DNA of 54,053 nucleotides, taken from positions 1 through 54,053 of the IMG/VR virus record IMGVR_UViG_3300037961_003327, one strand, 5' to 3'. Made by a program: the position numbers and the translations under genes. Below, piece after piece: positions 47,068 through 54,053 of this stretch. The DNA is from a virus. The notes beneath the pieces are model-generated. The model made no database searches. It was not told where the DNA came from and saw nothing but the letters and a program-made list of their open reading frames with translations. How positions within the stretch are numbered: position 1 is the stretch's first letter; every line of letters starts with the position of its first letter.

Positions 47068-47901
47068 TTATGCTAGCTTGTCTAGCCTTTCCTCTAGAGC
47101 AGAAAGCACCGAAGCTCCTTTCTCTGTTAGACAGAATCTAACCATCACGTCTACGGGGTCTTGACCCACAGGGACAGAGACAATTAGGCTGTTGGAATCA
47201 AACCAATATACCCCGTTAGATTTTACATTAATGATTTGATAATTCTTTGATTGAACTACCAAGGATCGTGCTTGCACGTGCGGAGAATCAAAGGCTTGAA
47301 TAAATTCTTGCGGTTTTGTTTTAGCAATACGCAACAGGTTGTATCTAATCTCTGATACAGGGGTATTGATGTTGATGTTAAAGTACATCGCTATTGGCAA
47401 GAGGTCGTTGATATCTTTATCTCTTACAAGCGCCACTGCATCTGTAGTTAAGAACTCTTTTTGCAGCTCCATTTCAGCGTCTTTCTTTTTGTTCACCTCT
47501 CTAAAAACTGTTCCTCCATTAGCTTTATTTTGTGGGTGAAGCTCTAAAAACTTACGAAGGTTAGGTTTTTCTTTAGGAACAAATATTCTCCCCTCTCTAA
47601 AGGCTACAGATTCGCGCTTAGCGTTTTCAGACTGTTGATCTCTAAATATAGATTGTTCGTTAGGACAGTATCTAATTTCCCTAACAGAGTCAGAATCACT
47701 ATCGTAGATAGTCACGCCTTTTTGTGGTAGCATGTAAACTATTCCTCCACCTTTGATAATCTCGTATTCTTTGTGCTGAAGCACTTGCTCTTTTCTCTTG
47801 ATAGAGCGCTTCTTTTTTGCAGGGGTAGCAGGTGCTACTGCCTGTGCGGGTGCCTGGGCTTTTTTAGGTCTCCCAGGAGACTTCTTAGTTTGTGTAGTCA
47901 T
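47068..47901 (-). CDS. Virion-type protein with AT-hook-like N-terminus
   Basis: 277 residues from ATG 47901. (The frame is open to 47967, but that part is terminator and promoter sequence.) N-terminus KKSPGRPKKAQ has an AT-hook-like GRP core, then Ala/Pro/Lys-rich linker. The body contains ITIY-like VTIYDSDSDSVREIRYCPNE and FVPKEKPNLRKFLELHPQNK, segments I know from proteins next to the capsid gene in Bacteroidota phages. May bind DNA inside the head; unproven. Confidence 0.65.
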   Translation of the reverse strand: MTTQTKKSPGRPKKAQAPAQAVAPATPAKKKRSIKRKEQVLQHKEYEIIKGGGIVYMLPQKGVTIYDSDSDSVREIRYCPNEQSIFRDQQSENAKRESVAFREGRIFVPKEKPNLRKFLELHPQNKANGGTVFREVNKKKDAEMELQKEFLTTDAVALVRDKDINDLLPIAMYFNININTPVSEIRYNLLRIAKTKPQEFIQAFDSPHVQARSLVVQSKNYQIINVKSNGVYWFDSNSLIVSVPVGQDPVDVMVRFCLTEKGASVLSALEERLDKLA

Positions 47902-47921
47902 ATTAAATTGAATTAGTAAGG

Positions 47922-47929
47922 CAAATATA
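47922..47929 (-). promoter_or_regulatory. TATATTTG box 20 nt before ATG 47901
   Basis: Perfect TAnnTTTG on the minus strand between a terminator (47941-47963) and the gene. The leader would be ~16 nt, without Shine-Dalgarno sequence. Same 20-nt spacing as at 52322. Confidence 0.6.
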
Positions 47930-47940
47930 ACTAAAATAAA

Positions 47941-47963
47941 AAAGGGGACCGAAGCCCCCTTTC
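47941..47963 (-). terminator. Rho-independent terminator with UUCG loop after the capsid genes
   Basis: Minus-strand AAAGGGGGC-TTCG-GTCCCCTTT (one G-U pair) followed by TTTATTTT. Located just after the stop of the 47983-48357 gene. It ends the capsid transcript. Confidence 0.9.
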
Positions 47964-47982
47964 TCATAGTAGTTTTTAATTA

Positions 47983-48357
47983 TTAAGCTTGGTCAGCCTG
48001 AACTGTAAAGTCAGAAACCGCACTAATATCCCCTACAAGGTAATCACCTGTAACATCATCAGCCACGACCAAAAATGTTTGCTTTGATAAAGCAAACGCC
48101 TCGGCTAAGCCCTGCATTACAGCTTTTTGATTGTTTGTGCCTACTGTCAACGTAACGCTATCATTCTTTCCAAAAGCAGCATCATCATGAGATGCAAAAC
48201 TATTGTGCTTTTGAGCAAAGAAAAGGGTCAAAGTAGTGTCACTTACAGACTCCATTCCTTTGAATGAAGAAAGCGGGTACACATTTGATCCGTCAGCAGC
48301 ATCATCGTCATTACCAAGGGTGGCATCGCCACGAAAGTATAGATATTTTTCAGCCAT
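47983..48357 (-). CDS. Small head protein next to the capsid gene
   Basis: 124 residues: MAEKYLYFRGDATLGNDDDA... beta-rich, acidic. Follows the major capsid gene by 28 nt and ends at a terminator. Its place suggests a head decoration or minor capsid protein made in amounts similar to the capsid protein. Fold not recognised. Confidence 0.65.
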   Translation of the reverse strand: MAEKYLYFRGDATLGNDDDAADGSNVYPLSSFKGMESVSDTTLTLFFAQKHNSFASHDDAAFGKNDSVTLTVGTNNQKAVMQGLAEAFALSKQTFLVVADDVTGDYLVGDISAVSDFTVQADQA

Positions 48358-48385
48358 ATTTTCTAAGTATTTATCAGTTTAACAA

Positions 48386-49801
48386 TTAGCCCTTAATGAT
48401 AACGTGCTGGTTAGCAGCGCGAGTAACCAAAGCAATTTCAGAGCGGTAGTGGAACGTAGCAACGTCTCTACCAGCATCTCCGTTGTTTGTGTGACCCAAG
48501 ACACCACCACCAGTTACCCAGTGCTCCATCTCACGAGAGTAGCCGTTTGCTTCTTTGTAGTACATAGCCAAAGCAGGAGCCTTGTATCCTGTACGTGGGT
48601 CAGTTACTTGGCTCATAGGAACCATGCAACCTTGCAAGAAGTTAGTGGCACCCAAAAGCGTAGGATCGTTCAACAGCTTGAAATCGTGCTTGTGGAAAGT
48701 ATATCCACCACGAGTAAAGCTCTTGAATCCAAGCTTAACAGCCAAATCAGCGTCGTTGTTAAACGCACCAAACTGACCAGCCAAACCAGCAGTAACGCCA
48801 GTAGAAACACCAGAAGCGAGCATGTCATCAATAGCAAGGTCTTGCTTTCTGTTCAAGTACATAGCGTACTCAGAAGTAGCTCCGTTCTTGTCAAGTTCCA
48901 AGATGATATCATCGAACTCAGCAAAGCTGTCCAAAGGATTTGCGTTCGCATTAGATACGACAATACCTCTAGATTCAACAGCAGAGATATAACCCTCTGA
49001 ACCGAGACCTGGAGATTGTGCATCGTTATATGCAGCAGAAGCAGCGTCACCGAAATCGTTGTCATTATTCTTCTCCGAGAACAACAACATCATTTCCCGA
49101 CGATCCTCAAAGCGTCTACGAGCTTCTTGCTCACCGTACATGAACCAACGGAAGTCACCTCCACCCACATCGATGTAGCCAATGTTAGTTGCTTGTGAGC
49201 CATTTACTTGGAAACGGTCCTTTACAATCATGTAAGGGTTCTTACGTCTTACAACGTCAGCGTCAGTAAAGTGAGCTGGTTGCTCAGTTCCTTGTCCATA
49301 AGTGTTTCCAAGAACAATGAATTCTCTGTCTGTAGAACGAGAACCAGTTGCGGCCTCGCCATCAAGAGTTGCAAGCATGTATTCAGCAGCGGTAGTAGGA
49401 GAGGTAGTGTCCGCATCAATAACGATGTAGCGTCTTCCATCGTCTGAATCCATCAAAACATCGTTTGGACCGATCGGCAAGCCGTTAGTGCTATCAGCAG
49501 AAGCATGAAGTTCTACTTGGTCACCTGAAGCAGCATCATCAAGAGATCCAGTAATTGTTCTGTGTCGTCTTCCGACTTCGAAGTATTCAATCTGGTCGGC
49601 AGTTCCTCCAGAGTTGATTGCGCCAGTGAGCTTCAAGAAACCAGTGATGCCTTGATCACCGTAAGTTTCTACGAGCTGTGGCATGACATCGGGCTTGTTA
49701 TGATCAAGCAGCGTGTCAATAGTTGTATATTTTTCGGGTGTCAGCCTAAGATTAGCGGGTGCGCCATCTACGCCTCCAGCCGCAGCAGCAGTAGTAGCCA
49801 T
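48386..49801 (-). CDS. Major capsid protein (HK97-type expected)
   Basis: 471 residues. The highly expressed-looking composition, the N-terminal arm MATTAAAAGGVDGAPANLRL, GDQGITGFLKLTGAI, and the scaffold gene just upstream point to the capsid protein, of a size like that in crAss-like phages. VETYGDQGITGFLKL and FGDAASAAYNDAQSPGLGSEG are the kind of segments seen in that group. No membrane or enzyme motif. The assignment rests on context and size as well as on the sequence. Confidence 0.8.
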   Translation of the reverse strand: MATTAAAAGGVDGAPANLRLTPEKYTTIDTLLDHNKPDVMPQLVETYGDQGITGFLKLTGAINSGGTADQIEYFEVGRRHRTITGSLDDAASGDQVELHASADSTNGLPIGPNDVLMDSDDGRRYIVIDADTTSPTTAAEYMLATLDGEAATGSRSTDREFIVLGNTYGQGTEQPAHFTDADVVRRKNPYMIVKDRFQVNGSQATNIGYIDVGGGDFRWFMYGEQEARRRFEDRREMMLLFSEKNNDNDFGDAASAAYNDAQSPGLGSEGYISAVESRGIVVSNANANPLDSFAEFDDIILELDKNGATSEYAMYLNRKQDLAIDDMLASGVSTGVTAGLAGQFGAFNNDADLAVKLGFKSFTRGGYTFHKHDFKLLNDPTLLGATNFLQGCMVPMSQVTDPRTGYKAPALAMYYKEANGYSREMEHWVTGGGVLGHTNNGDAGRDVATFHYRSEIALVTRAANQHVIIKG

Positions 49802-49806
49802 AATTT

Positions 49807-50943
49807 TTACACTTTAAAAGTTAGTTTGCTAGACTGACCATTAATAATATTTTTTAGTTGGTCAGCTAACGGATTAGTTTGTTGGTTTTGATTCCCTTGC
49901 TGCGGAGTTTCAGTAGAGACATTGGCCGCTGTGTCTACAAGTGTTTTTTGTCCGTCACCCAATCCTCTGGTGTAAGCAGACTTAACGATTCTGTCAATGT
50001 TGTCAATGACAGCCATGTGAGACGACAGCAAGTCGTAGTCCCAAGTACCGTCCTCACGAACGTAGGGATCAAAGAACTCGTCGAGACGAGCATTGCGATT
50101 CTTTAATTGACTTTTGTACTGATTATCAAGACCAAATTCAAACGTCTTATCGTCACCAAGGTCAAACTCTAGACCCGCTAACGAATCAACTTCTTTGGAC
50201 ATTTCATAGATCCAGTTATCGTCAATTATAGATTCTGGTTCGGATGCTGACTGTTCTTGTGGAGCAGGAGCAGAGTAGCTACCTCTGATATTCTCAATGC
50301 TCTTTCTAGCTTTGTCACCATCCATTTTCAACTGAAGCTTGCCAAGCGTAATCTCCTCTTCGGTATACGTGTCGGGGTCAAGCTTGTATTTGCTGTTGAC
50401 TAAAAGATTGAGTTCATCATACGAAAGGTTTGGATACTCATTCGCCATTTCAATGCGAATAGCTGTCATATCATCCATACCCTCTGGATTCAATGACTGA
50501 TATCTAAACCAATCTTCTGGTGCGCGGCCCGTTTCCTCTACGAACTTTGCGATGGCCTCGATTCTTTCGTCTAAAGCTTTTGCTTCAGTCTGTTGAGTAG
50601 CAGACAGGTCATCAAGAGAAGCTACGTTTCTTCCAAGCTTATCGCTCAAGAAAGAAAAGACAGCAGACTCGATATCCTCTTCTGAATACTCACGTTCTGT
50701 ATATTGTTCAGTCTCAACAGTTTCTGCTTGAGGCTGTACGGATTCTTCTACTACGGGAGCTGATTCCTGTACGGGTGGCTCCTCGGTAATTGGTTGTTCT
50801 ACGGGCTGTTCTACGACAGCTTCTTGTTGTTCTACGGGTGCTTCAGTTGTAGTTTCTGAAGCGGAGTTCATAGATGCAGCAAGGTCCTCAGGATTACTGA
50901 AGACCTTCATTCCTGCAATCTCTTCGATTGGAGTTTGTTCCAT
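49807..50943 (-). CDS. Scaffold-type capsid assembly protein
   Basis: 378 residues, very acidic. Residues ~25-90 are Glu/Pro/Val-rich disordered sequence (EQQEAVVEQPVEQPITEEPP), the middle is helical, and the C-terminus is helical with a basic end (LADQLKNIINGQSSKLTFKV). This is the classic layout of a phage scaffold, and the gene is directly upstream of the capsid gene (5-nt gap). Confidence 0.8.
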   Translation of the reverse strand: MEQTPIEEIAGMKVFSNPEDLAASMNSASETTTEAPVEQQEAVVEQPVEQPITEEPPVQESAPVVEESVQPQAETVETEQYTEREYSEEDIESAVFSFLSDKLGRNVASLDDLSATQQTEAKALDERIEAIAKFVEETGRAPEDWFRYQSLNPEGMDDMTAIRIEMANEYPNLSYDELNLLVNSKYKLDPDTYTEEEITLGKLQLKMDGDKARKSIENIRGSYSAPAPQEQSASEPESIIDDNWIYEMSKEVDSLAGLEFDLGDDKTFEFGLDNQYKSQLKNRNARLDEFFDPYVREDGTWDYDLLSSHMAVIDNIDRIVKSAYTRGLGDGQKTLVDTAANVSTETPQQGNQNQQTNPLADQLKNIINGQSSKLTFKV

Positions 50944-50963
50944 TTTATTTAATTAAGTGTGTA

Positions 50964-51464
50964 TTAGTATTCAAAGCCGAAGACAAAATCAACACTGTCT
51001 GCGGCGGTAAAATTTGGGGTTGTAGAAGCAACGGAAATTACAGCGCTAAAATAAATGGCATTTCCAGATTCAATACTGTTTAAAGGTAGCTCTAAACCTC
51101 CTGTTGGACTTGGATCATCTTCATCGTAGTACCTATCTGCAAATCTAACATTCAAGTTATCTAATTGATTTCCAGGAGATGAACCACTCATATTTACAAC
51201 CCCGATAAATTGATTCGCCCTAAAGTTAGCAATGCTTATGTCAGCTGTTGCATTTGCCGTACCTAAGTTGTTTGTATTTTTTTGAAAAAAATAAATAGAG
51301 AGCGTTTCGTTATTAAGCTGATTTTCAGTATCAACAACAAACAAAGATGTTAATTTAGCACCCCGATTAGGAAGTTTTAATTCAGTGGGATTAAAAAGAA
51401 CGTCCCCCTGTACAAATTGCTCTGCCGCAATACTTGGTGTTACAGTTACTGTCTTAAATGCCAT
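50964..51464 (-). CDS. Structural beta protein upstream of scaffold
   Basis: 166 residues, beta-rich, acidic (DRYYDEDDPSPTGGLELPL). MAFKTVTVTPSIAAEQFVQG then DVLFNPTELKLPNRG. The even strand spacing and C-terminal FVFGFEY suggest a jelly-roll or Ig-like virion protein. Probably decoration or fibre-base. Not matched to a family. Confidence 0.6.
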   Translation of the reverse strand: MAFKTVTVTPSIAAEQFVQGDVLFNPTELKLPNRGAKLTSLFVVDTENQLNNETLSIYFFQKNTNNLGTANATADISIANFRANQFIGVVNMSGSSPGNQLDNLNVRFADRYYDEDDPSPTGGLELPLNSIESGNAIYFSAVISVASTTPNFTAADSVDFVFGFEY

Positions 51465-51474
51465 ATCTTATCTA

Positions 51475-51882
51475 TTATCCGAGTTGAACTGCTGAGTTGT
51501 CGTTACCAAAGACGCCGTACTCAATGATTGAGTCAACCCTTGTGGCGATAGCTTCGTATGTTTTGTCTGGAGCAATAGGAATAAAAGCAAACTCTCCACC
51601 GCCGATTTTGGCTACAAGTGCGGTGTTAGATTCTGTTTCGTTTCTGACGTAGATGTAGTTCTCCAGCTCTGTTTCTAGATTTCTGATAAACAGATAGGCT
51701 CTGTCATTTTTCTGATTAGCCTTATACAATAGCTTATCATCAGTATCAGCAGTCGTGCCTTTTACTTTTGCCCTGATCAAACTGCCAGAGTCACAGCTAA
51801 TAACTGAGTTGACCGTCAAGGCTAGATTGCTTGTCAGGACATCAGCGCTGTTTATGCTAAGAGCTGCTGTTACTGTTGCCAT
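51475..51882 (-). CDS. Decoration-type protein, paralogue of its neighbour
   Basis: 135 residues. YLFIRNLETELENYIYVRN, GGEFAFIPIAP and IIEYGVFG align by eye with segments of the 51882-52301 product (KLYIKNTST..., GDWMFIPWS, FTIEYALIF). Both are Thr/Ala/Ser-rich beta proteins. Start overlaps the previous stop (TAATG). Confidence 0.65.
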   Translation of the reverse strand: MATVTAALSINSADVLTSNLALTVNSVISCDSGSLIRAKVKGTTADTDDKLLYKANQKNDRAYLFIRNLETELENYIYVRNETESNTALVAKIGGGEFAFIPIAPDKTYEAIATRVDSIIEYGVFGNDNSAVQLG

Positions 51883-52301
51883 TATGCTTCAAAAATCAGT
51901 GCGTACTCAATAGTAAACGCTGTGCTGACGCTGGGTGTGATGCAAATGTCATTCGCTGCATCGTGCGCAGACCAAGGAATAAACATCCAATCCCCTGCAT
52001 ACAATCTTCCGATTTCTTCTGGAGTACCACCAGAATCACCAATAGAAATTGTAGCGTACTCTGTAGCTACAGTGCTAGTGTTCTTGATGTAAAGCTTGTG
52101 AGCTTTTGCAGCAGTGTATGCGCTACCATCAAACAAGTTGTACAGTGAAGTAGAAGTAGTTGTTTTTCTACCTACACCTGTAGTCTGATCTAAACCAGTA
52201 AGCGTTCCCGCCTTAGTGAGTGTCGCTGTAGTTGACAGCGCAAGAGCGTCACCAGTGAGGTCAGCGCTCGAAAGTGTAATTGTTGCAGTAGTTGTAGCCA
52301 T
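51882..52301 (-). CDS. Decoration-type protein, paralogue pair member
   Basis: 139 residues: MATTTATITLSSADLTGDAL..., LYIKNTSTVATEYATISIG, IGRLYAGDWMFIPWSA, FTIEYALIFEA. Same pattern as the next gene and, less closely, as the 13502-13990 product. Transcription from TATATTTG at 52322-52329, 20 nt before the ATG. Presumed high-copy surface protein of head or tail. Confidence 0.65.
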   Translation of the reverse strand: MATTTATITLSSADLTGDALALSTTATLTKAGTLTGLDQTTGVGRKTTTSTSLYNLFDGSAYTAAKAHKLYIKNTSTVATEYATISIGDSGGTPEEIGRLYAGDWMFIPWSAHDAANDICITPSVSTAFTIEYALIFEA

Positions 52302-52321
52302 AATTATTAGTTATATGAATG

Positions 52322-52329
52322 CAAATATA
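52322..52329 (-). promoter_or_regulatory. TATATTTG box 20 nt before ATG 52301
   Basis: Perfect TAnnTTTG on the minus strand in the gap after the Lys-rich 52334 gene. It is placed to drive the decoration, scaffold and capsid genes as one unit down to the terminator at 47941-47963. Confidence 0.6.
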
Positions 52330-52333
52330 ACGA

Positions 52334-52573
52334 TTATTTTTTCTTCTTCTTTTTACCCTTTCCCGCTCTAATCTTAGCAGCCTCTCTTTTTCCAAAGGCA
52401 GACTTTACCCTAGCCATAGCCCAAGCGTGTTGAGATACTTTTGGTCTGTTACCAGAAGACATATAAGCAGCAAGACCTCGGCGATAGACTTGTTTTTCTG
52501 CGGCGTCTAAATCTTTAAAGGACCGACCTTTTTTCTTCTTCTTGGTCTTTCCTCCCTTTTTAAGAACTATCAT
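52334..52573 (-). CDS. Very basic protein with 'RGLAAYMSSGNRPKVSQHAWA' core
   Basis: 79 residues. MIVLKKGGKTKKKKKG at the start, KKKKKK at the end; centre RGLAAYMSSGNRP, QHAWAMARVKSAFGK follows a pattern ('RG.AA...S.SRP...Q..WA.AR..S') common in phages, function unknown. Probably a DNA-condensing or virion protein. Overlaps the upstream gene by one base. Confidence 0.7.
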   Translation of the reverse strand: MIVLKKGGKTKKKKKGRSFKDLDAAEKQVYRRGLAAYMSSGNRPKVSQHAWAMARVKSAFGKREAAKIRAGKGKKKKKK

Positions 52574-52776
52574 TACATTCCCATTTGTTTTCTGACGTTA
52601 GGGTTTTTCGCCGCAGCCTTAGCCTGTACAGGATCCTCTAGGATGCCCTCCAGCATAGTGCCTCCGTCTTTGAATACTTTGCCACCATACATGTACATAG
52701 GCATTTTCTTTTTCATCATGCCACCGCCTGGCATCTTCTTGACTTTCATCTTCCCGTTTCTGTTACCGTGATCCAT
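52573..52776 (-). CDS. Met/Lys/Gly-rich small protein with GG tags
   Basis: 67 residues: KMPGGGMMKKKMPMYMYGGK followed by VFKDGGTM. About one in six residues is Met. Low complexity, no fold recognised. Part of a run of four small basic genes with GG motifs. Virion location is an inference. Confidence 0.6.
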   Translation of the reverse strand: MDHGNRNGKMKVKKMPGGGMMKKKMPMYMYGGKVFKDGGTMLEGILEDPVQAKAAAKNPNVRKQMGM

Positions 52777-52795
52777 AGTTTTATTTTTTAAAGGT

Positions 52796-53065
52796 TTATA
52801 TCTTGTCTCTTTCTGCCATCAGCCTTTTTAGTCTTGCGGCTACAGCAGGGGGAAAGCCTTTCTTTTTTCTTTTAGCTTTTGTCCCTCTATATTTTTTATA
52901 TATGGCAGCAATCTGTGCCATGAGCTTTTTTCTTCTCTCTACATCCGAACTACCACGAGTATACTTCGGGTTGAACTTCATCCCCTTCTTCGCGGACTTA
53001 GGCTTTTTCCCTGCCTTCTTCATAGCGATAGCGATCGCTGCTTGCTGTGCTGGATTCTTTGCCAT
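52796..53065 (-). CDS. Small Lys/Ala-rich protein
   Basis: 89 residues from ATG 53065 (a GTG lies one codon upstream). AQQAAIAIAMKKAGKKPKSA, then a basic C-terminal helix pair. The motif 'QQAAIAIAMKK.GK' is common at the start of short phage ORFs of unknown function. TGATG junction with the upstream gene. Confidence 0.65.
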   Translation of the reverse strand: MAKNPAQQAAIAIAMKKAGKKPKSAKKGMKFNPKYTRGSSDVERRKKLMAQIAAIYKKYRGTKAKRKKKGFPPAVAARLKRLMAERDKI

Positions 53066-53259
53066 CACTTCTTCTTTGGGTGGTCAGCCATCTTGAACGT
53101 AGCTTTCTTTACAGCACCAGGGTGTGGCACGTAATCGCCTTTCATCAAATAATATCTTCCGCTTTCTTCCATCCAGTGAAAACCTTTGGGTGGGTCAATA
53201 GACATTTTTTTATTAGTGATGGTAAATTTACCACCTTTTTTATATCTCATAGTTTTCAT
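53065..53259 (-). CDS. Small basic protein with N-terminal KKGGK tag
   Basis: 64 residues: MKTMRYKKGGKFTITNKKMS then PPKGFHWMEESGRYYLMKGDYVPH. The centre looks like a tiny beta domain ('PKGFHWM..SGRY.LM.G.Y.PHPGA') that I also associate with small phage proteins of unknown function. Overlaps the next gene by the TGATG junction. Confidence 0.65.
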   Translation of the reverse strand: MKTMRYKKGGKFTITNKKMSIDPPKGFHWMEESGRYYLMKGDYVPHPGAVKKATFKMADHPKKK

Positions 53260-53624
53260 CAGAACGAGCTCATTATGATTTCATCTATAGCACCCTGAAC
53301 GTCTTTTTTAGTTGCATCTAAAGACATCATGATGTTGGCTTGAAATCTTTTTTCTTCTTTTCCTTCGTTAAATATAATAACAGTAGGAACAACAACTATG
53401 CTGTGCTCCTTCTGCATATCAGGTCTTTCTAAGATATCTACCCTAGCGACTTCACAATCAATAAGCTTGTCAATCCAATCTACACTGTTTTGGGAGTTAA
53501 ACTGAGCGTTAAACTCCACAACACAAATGCCCGACGGACAGACCTCTGATTCTTCAGCCGTTACAACAGCTACAAAAGCAGTTGCCGATAATAGCGCAAA
53601 TAATACAGTTGCAAGCGTTTTCAT
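53259..53624 (-). CDS. Exported thioredoxin-like protein without CxxC
   Basis: 121 residues. Signal peptide 1-23 (MKTLATVLFALLSATAFVAV...). VCPSGICVVEFNAQFNSQ (28-45) aligns with thioredoxin strand 1 and active-site region, but the C-x-x-C after it is absent. EVARVDILERPDMQKEHSIV (58-77) and VVPTVIIFNEGKE (78-90, cis-Pro80) match the following strands. Cys29, Cys34 and Cys57 remain. A periplasmic binding or folding factor for envelope proteins encoded next to it is possible. Confidence 0.65.
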   Translation of the reverse strand: MKTLATVLFALLSATAFVAVVTAEESEVCPSGICVVEFNAQFNSQNSVDWIDKLIDCEVARVDILERPDMQKEHSIVVVPTVIIFNEGKEEKRFQANIMMSLDATKKDVQGAIDEIIMSSF

Positions 53625-53627
53625 TTC

Positions 53628-53912
53628 TCATTTTAGTTTATCGATTTTTTCTTCGATTCTTTTCATGTCCTCTTTAATCTCGGTGACATCTTCCTGAGTA
53701 GACATAATAGTCTGTCGAATTAGTTGGTCCTTCATGTCAAATTCCATACGTGTAATCTCTGGATCTGGTGGCACAGGCAACTCCTTTGCCTCTGCTATAT
53801 CAGCTTGAAGCACAAACCACATGCTAATCACGGCTGCCATGCCAGCACCAATGCCTACTAGCGTTTTTACACTTACGTGAAATCCAGTATCCTCGTTCAG
53901 TTCTTTTGCCAT
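53628..53912 (-). CDS. Inner-membrane coiled-coil protein (spanin/lysis-like)
   Basis: 94 residues: one membrane helix (~16-36, VKTLVGIGAGMAAVISMWFV), then a Pro-rich joint (PVPPDPEI) and a coiled coil to the end (IKEDMKRIEEKIDKLK). This is the layout of Rz-type inner spanins and of other phage membrane proteins. The partner could be the exported protein downstream, but there is no lipobox. Function uncertain. Confidence 0.6.
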   Translation of the reverse strand: MAKELNEDTGFHVSVKTLVGIGAGMAAVISMWFVLQADIAEAKELPVPPDPEITRMEFDMKDQLIRQTIMSTQEDVTEIKEDMKRIEEKIDKLK

Positions 53913-53913
53913 A

Positions 53914-54053
53914 TCAAATAATTACGTAGTTCAAACCGACAGAAAAGTTGTGCCACTCTCTGTTCCAGTACTTATGGTATCTGCCCTCAAGAAACATCCC
54001 TAGGCTTTTGTTTAGTTTCCATCCGAGTATCAATCCGCCTGAGTAGTCAATCC
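53914..54053 (-). CDS. Outer-membrane beta-barrel-like protein (C-terminal 45 residues only)
   Basis: Frame open from the right edge to a TGA at 53916-53914. The sequence shows alternating strands GGLILGWKLNKSLGMFLEGR and NFSVGLNYVII. A final strand ending in hydrophobic/aromatic residues is typical of outer-membrane barrels (OmpA/OmpX-like). Phages use such proteins to change the host surface or block superinfection. The 5' part lies outside the window, so full identity is open. Confidence 0.5.
   Translation of the reverse strand, partial: IDYSGGLILGWKLNKSLGMFLEGRYHKYWNREWHNFSVGLNYVII

Noticed and set aside
48404-49000. 198-codon plus-strand frame
   Set aside because: Antisense shadow of the major capsid gene.
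1-54053. CRISPR array, insertion sequence, rRNA
   Set aside because: No spaced direct repeats, transposase or rRNA segments seen on reading both strands.

Overview
The window reads as most of the genome of a tailed, strictly lytic-looking DNA phage of a marine member of the Bacteroidota (flavobacteria-like host). Host evidence: the -7 promoter element of this phylum, TAnnTTTG, recurs in the right places. A phage protein carries 'GCMD..NYNP.A' modules typical of secreted flavobacterial proteins, and a virion protein carries a host-style Ig-like domain with dockerin-like repeats. The large terminase, portal, capsid, two ring/neck proteins and a ~2000-residue neck/tail protein resemble the virion module of short-tailed crAss-like phages. 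This is judged by eye, without a database search. No integrase, RNA polymerase or DNA polymerase was seen.

Layout. (1) 1-16.5 kb, minus strand, late genes. In transcription order: a lytic transglycosylase, a large unknown virion protein, a surface-type protein and an M15 endolysin; then, after the single plus-strand winged-helix gene at 11966-12385, small genes, a tandem GroES-like protein, an HNH endonuclease, tRNA-Arg(UCU), terminase, portal, receptor-binding fibre genes and a secreted Cys-rich protein that runs off the left edge. (2) 16.5-17.4 kb, a divergent non-coding region with a 19-bp palindrome and two CG/CA-alternating tracts: probable early control region and possibly the origin. 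(3) 17.4-29.2 kb, plus strand, early/middle genes. About twenty tiny host-interaction-type genes, with a hammerhead ribozyme among them, are followed by a lone cytosine methyltransferase and a ParB-like protein. A structured leader and the best promoter of the window come next, then replication/recombination genes (DnaA domain-IV-like protein, Erf-like protein, PD-(D/E)XK exonuclease, SSB-like protein, primase-helicase, T7-endonuclease-I-like protein). (4) 29.2-54 kb, minus strand, virion genes from holin and ejected proteins (left) through neck and capsid proteins to small basic proteins and envelope-directed proteins (right edge).

The late operon appears to continue from the left edge to the right edge (terminase, portal, fibres, envelope proteins, scaffold, capsid, neck, ejection proteins, holin), so the window is probably a circularly permuted genome opened inside or near an envelope-protein gene.

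Most notable: a complete type-I hammerhead ribozyme at 20067-20155 whose core contains the stop codon of the preceding gene; six late genes whose start codon lies exactly 4 nt after a TAnnTTTG box, implying leaderless mRNAs; a two-domain GroES-like protein; a DnaA-domain-IV-only protein behind a structured leader; host-like secreted and calcium-binding modules in phage proteins; and a repeated aromatic-x-x-Gly-Gly tag in many small virion-type proteins.
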